From Falciphora oryzae (Eukaryota > Ascomycota > Sordariomycetes > Magnaporthales > Magnaporthaceae): a stretch of DNA of 33,684 nt. Location of the stretch: positions 123,566-157,249 of the forward strand of contig JNVV01000080.1 in the NCBI GenBank assembly GCA_000733355.1, given 5' to 3'. The position numbers were made by a program, and so were the translations under genes. Positions 30,231-33,684 of this stretch are shown here, piece after piece (the first letter of the stretch is position 1; each line of letters starts with the position of its first letter). The notes beneath the pieces are model-generated. The model worked only from the letters and a program-made list of their open reading frames with translations. It searched no databases and had not been told where the DNA came from.

Positions 30231-30825
30231 TTAAAAGCAAACGCCGTTGTTCGGGTCGCCACTCGGGAAGTAGCACCCCTTGCACCCGACGCAACCCGAG
30301 TCGCAACACTGCTCGATAAAATTGTTGATGTCGCAGAAGGCACCGGGGGCTCCGCATGGCGGAGGCGGAGGCGGAGTGGGCGGCTGTCGATATCGCAGCT
30401 CGGATTATTAGCACCTCTGCGTAAACCAACCTAAGGAAGCCGAGCGACCGAGGACTTCCAGGGCACAAGACACCAGGGTCTGGCAAGGGAGAGAGGAGGG
30501 GAACACTCACCGGCACGAAACAGGTGCACGCGCTGCTGGCCTTGGTGGCGCCGGCGCACTGGGTGAAGGGCGCGACTGTGGTCTGCGGCGCGGTCGTGTA
30601 GGTGCGGCAGAAGGCCGTGGCGGCGTCGGGGCGGGCGATCATGGCCCGCAGACAGTTGTTGTGGGTGCAGTCGCGCTTGGCCAGGGCGGCAGGGCGCTCG
30701 TCGCCGTCGCCGCCGGGCTTGGAAGTGACGGAGATGATGGTGCCGTCTGGGGCCTTGTTGACCTGGACAGAAGCGAGCGCTCCGCCGAGGGAGAGGAGGC
30801 CGAGGAGAATCGAGCGAGAGAGCAC
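30231..30825 (-). CDS. Secreted cysteine-rich protein with knottin-like C-terminus; start codon reads GTG
   Basis: Exons are 30825-30511 and 30383-30231, with a 127-bp GT-AG intron in phase 0, giving about 155 aa. The N-terminus, LSRSILLGLLSLGGALAS, is a clear signal peptide. The first domain has Cys in DCTHNNCLRAM, AFCRTY, TQCAG and ACTCF, a pattern frequent in secreted fungal proteins. A Pro-rich linker leads to an eight-Cys tail with spacing C-x6-C-x8-CC-x3-C-x2-C-x2-C-x11-C, which resembles an inhibitor cystine knot. Where ATG is expected, in good context (CCACAGCC), the codon is GTG. No ATG lies between the TATA box (about 30925) and the signal peptide, and the in-frame ATG at 30963 is above the TATA box. 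Role unknown. Confidence 0.6.
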
Positions 30826-30920
30826 GGCTGTGGTTGGATGAGGCAATGGTGGTTGTGCGTCGTTGTTTGAATAGTGGCTGACACGATGAAGGAAGGATAT
30901 ATGGCGTGACTGGTCGATGC

Positions 30921-30930
30921 CTTTATATAC
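30921..30930 (-). promoter_or_regulatory. TATA box of the secreted Cys-rich gene
   Basis: On minus the sequence reads GTATATAAAG, about 100 bases above the GTG at 30825. This spacing suits a fungal promoter with a leader of about 70 bases. It argues against initiation at the ATG at 30963. Confidence 0.5.
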
Positions 30931-30963
30931 ACGTTCAGTAAGTGTGTTCAAGGGAACCGGCAT

Positions 30964-32020
30964 GGTTAACCAGCCACAAAAACCGTTAGATCGGGTTGAT
31001 CATCGCCCAGCCCAGACCGATGCCGATGCCCCTGCCCCTGACTAGCATCTACCAAGCGCAGACCTCCACGTCACCTTGCCAATGAAATCAGGAGCTTTAA
31101 ACCGCTGAGCAAAGCGGCTGAACCCCGAAGGCTACGCTAGCCTGCCACCGGCACTTGGGATTCCGTAGAGCTGCTGGACTAACCATCGCGCCGACGCTGA
31201 TTCCAGCAAGCGCATCTCCGAAGGGACGTCAATGCGTTGGGATGATCTCGTTTCACAAAACAAAATAGGGCTAGCGGACGCCGGCAGCTGTTATCCTAGA
31301 GATTGATAAAGCTCCTGCCGGCGAAGTTTTAAACACCTACGTCCGCTCTGGCGAGAGTAACTCGACTTCTGATCCTGATGGTTGAAGCGTTTTCTTTGGG
31401 GTCTGCGCGCCGCTTGACGACCTCTATGTGCTGGTGGATTTTTTAGACCCAAAAGTTGTCTTCATGGCGCACCCCTGAGGATGTTGGCGCAGCGCTTTTA
31501 GAGCGTCTGCTTCTGGGGTCGTGCTCGCGGACATTGTTAAGTTAAATTAGATCCTCCAAAGCTCCCATGCATCGTAAAGATGATGGCACTGGCGAGCACC
31601 CCCCAAGCTCCCTGGAATGCCGGCAACACACCTGGCAGTCGTACAGCAAGCCGCCTAGCACCTCGCAGATCCGCCTACTCTCCTCATCTCACACTCAGCT
31701 CGCGCACCGGCTCGCCTGCGCGCCCCTTTCTCTACAACGATATGATGACATATCCCCGAGACGGAAGCGACAATCGTCATGGCCACGATCACCAGCGAGC
31801 GCGGCATCCGCAGCGCCTTCGCGGTGGGCGTCGGCGTACGGTCCCCAGGCTTTAGCGTGGCAGTGGTTCAGGGGTGGAGACGGAGGAAGTTGAGAAGACA
31901 TTTTTTTCGTGATAATTAGTGCTAATTTTGGCCTGCAAAGGCAGGTTCGTCATGTTGTGTCTTGACGGCAACGATCTCTGTGCCCCTCCCCCTCCAAATA
32001 GCCCACCTCTGGACACAGCC
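30964..32020. other. Region without a supported gene
   Basis: Short frames occur (for example 31567-31893 plus) without domain signatures. A few stretches near 31400-31530 read like broken coding sequence (DDLYVLVDFLDPKVVF) but cannot be joined. I tested a tRNA-like hairpin near 31100 and found no matching A and B boxes. Confidence 0.35.
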
Positions 32021-32224
32021 CCTGTTTTTTTAGGGGAACTATTCCGGGAACACCCTATTCCTACGCACCCCCCCCACAACGGCCGATATCGCTGATTATG
32101 TAAAATTGCGTGCGCCACGCACCCAAGTCAACACAGGCCAAAATTTTTGATTGCCAGATTGCCGGCCAATTTGCACCACGATCAACAACGCCCCCGACAA
32201 CTTGAAGCTATTCTCAAGCCCGGC

Positions 32225-33487
32225 ATGACGTCGCCAACGCCCCCGAGCTCATCGGAAGACGACGAAGACGTCCGCAATACCCCAGAGAACTCCGAGGCAC
32301 ACGTTTGGCACCCAGATTGGGACGGAAAACCATGGCGCGCGGCTCCGCCGGACGATCTTCTGTCAACCCTTTGGTCTACCCACGACGAGGCCCTCGACGC
32401 CCTCACGGATTGGGAACGATCTGCAGGCATGCTCTCTACCTCCCTTCGCACCAAATCCAACGGGGGGACCTTATATAAGGAGTGGAGGGCGTGCAAGCAC
32501 GGATATAAGCATCAGCGCCCTTCTAGAAGCACAGTTAACGTCACAACTACTTCCAAATTTACGCCCTGCAACTGGCAGATCGTCTTGCAGTCAAAAAAGG
32601 CGGATTCCGGCCTTTGGAGCGCCCGCTTCGTTAGCGATACCCACGCCGGCCACGCCCCCTACGATCCCGCCTATACCTCCCGGGTCACCGCCTTGACCAA
32701 GCCCCAACGCCGAGCCCTTTATGCGGCCGCCCTAGACGATACCCTGACCTCTGCAGCGATCCGTTCCCTCATGGTAAGCCGGTGGCCCTCCCGGCGCTGG
32801 ACCATGGCCGAGATATACCGCCACCGCGTAGATATACGCGCTCAACAACGAGACGGATACCCGGCAACGCAGGCGTTCCTTAAGCGCCTTGGAACCAACG
32901 AGCGAGGGGATACCTCGTATTTTACGGTTGCTTGGATCGACGAGGAACACAAAAGGTGGTCAGCCTGTGCCTGGGCGTACGAAAAAGGGACAGAAATGGC
33001 CGGAAAAGCCGGCAAATGCCTGCAAATCGACGTCACCTACAAAACAAACCGCTATCAAATGCACCTCGTCTCGGCTGTTATTATAACGCCGGAAAAAACA
33101 ACAATGCCGATCTTTTGGGGTCTCCTTTGCAACGAGACCCAGCCGGCTTTTGAGTGGTGGTTCCGGCACCTTCGCGAGTATCTGCAAACCCATAACCTCC
33201 CGGACCCTGAAGTCGGAATCACCGACGGTGATAAAAACCTCCGCTTTGCAGCTGTTGCTGTATTTCCCGGCCTATGTTTGCAGTACTGCGTTTTCCACCT
33301 AAACGGCAATGTAGTCGCATATATCAAAAAGCATTGGAACCGTCAGGAGGCAAAGAAACAAGGCCGGCAAATGGCAGGGACTTCCACTCCCCGAGGGATA
33401 ACGGCCGGGCCAGAGTCGGGCCCGGCCGACGAGGATCGCGAGGATCTGCAAAGCCTTTCCAATACGCACCGGCGCCGCGTTGATTTG
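32225..33487 (+). pseudogene. MULE (Mutator-like) transposase, truncated by a repeat insertion
   Basis: The frame starts at MTSPTPPSSSEDDEDV and is open for 421 codons up to the LTR-like repeat at 33488. After an acidic N-terminus and a FAR1/WRKY-GCM1-like DNA-binding region (WRACKHGY to VSDTHAGHAP), the MULE catalytic domain begins: LQIDVTYKTNRY with the first acidic residue, FWGLLCNETQPAFEWWFRHL, GITDGDKNL with the second, and CVFHLNGNVVAYIKKHW. The third acidic residue and the C-terminal zinc knuckle lie beyond the break, so the protein should be inactive. The last 13 codons of the open frame (to 33529) come from the inserted repeat. The outer left end may lie near 32033 (GGGGAACTATTCCGGG), but there is no right end to compare it with. 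Confidence 0.8.
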
Positions 33488-33684
33488 TGTAACAAGGGGT
33501 CAAAGACGGCTTGGAGAAAGAATCTCTAGATTGCAGATAATCTTTCTATGGGCTCAAGAGATGCTTGAGGAAGAAGGAATCTCTCGTGGAAGACATAGGA
33601 GATGGCAGGGTTTATATAGACCCTTTGTGATCCGTGCGAAGTATCGAGTACATGATTCACACTGCCTTCCAACCTTCACCGCTT
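33488..33684 (+). mobile_element. LTR-like repeat, copy B, running off the window
   Basis: It begins TGTAACAAGGGGTCAAAGAC inside the MULE transposase gene and has a TATA-like TTTATATAGACC about 130 bases in. It is the inverted counterpart of copy A at 1461-1744 but lacks the 93-bp duplication. Compared with copy A it keeps C or G at several sites where copy A has T or A. The rest of the element, including any retrotransposon genes, lies outside the window. Confidence 0.6.

Noticed and set aside
31090..31200. Possible tRNA gene
   Set aside because: A short hairpin (CCGCTGAGCAAAGCGG) is present, but no cloverleaf with A and B boxes could be formed on either strand.

Overview
The window is nuclear DNA of a filamentous ascomycete (Pezizomycotina, probably a Sordariomycete). 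The evidence is GC-rich coding DNA, short introns of about 54-180 bp with GTAAGT-type donors and CTAAC-type branch sites, a HET-domain gene, a fungal rhodopsin-domain membrane protein, pogo and MULE transposons, and AT-rich blocks that look RIP-degraded. A 41-base N gap at 22529-22569 marks it as a draft assembly.

Left part (1-5200). This holds unassigned GC-rich DNA, an AT-rich block, an LTR-like repeat with a perfect 93-bp tandem duplication, and a small RING-H2 gene at 2759-3308 (minus). The RING gene is recovered by one intron but carries an in-frame TAG just after its membrane or signal segment. Two weak ORFs follow.

Metabolic part (5200-16900). A five-exon class I terpene synthase (5265-7002, minus) is followed by a four-exon, seven-helix rhodopsin-domain membrane protein (9666-11238, minus), an FAD-linked PCMH/BBE oxidoreductase (13267-14793, plus) and a frameshifted SRPBCC/START-like gene (16217-16881, plus). 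Together they resemble a small terpenoid gene cluster: the synthase would make a hydrocarbon or alcohol from a prenyl diphosphate, and the flavoenzyme could oxidise it. The cluster is an inference from proximity only.

Relic part (16900-22700). This contains a decayed class V chitinase-like C-terminal fragment, the C-terminus of a dead pogo transposase, an LTR-like repeat and a relic resembling the helical region that precedes NACHT domains. Two small genes follow: a 64-aa secreted protein, and a membrane protein with a tandem ~20-aa repeat and an in-frame TGA followed by 31 further open codons.

Right part (23300-33684). An apparently complete pogo-type DNA transposon (23313-25157) has perfect 25-bp inverted repeats, a TA target duplication and an intact 551-aa transposase. 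It lies about 110 bp beyond the stop of an intact 600-aa HET gene (25267-27069, minus). Then come a second copy of the LTR-like repeat, a frameshifted two-domain gene of unknown function (28493-29788), a secreted cysteine-rich protein with a knottin-like tail whose expected start codon is GTG (30231-30825, minus), and a MULE transposase (32225 on) cut off at 33488 by a second, inverted copy of the left-end LTR-like repeat.

Several genes carry one small lesion each (frameshift, stop or lost ATG) while five large ones are clean. Assembly error and real gene decay cannot be separated from this sequence alone.
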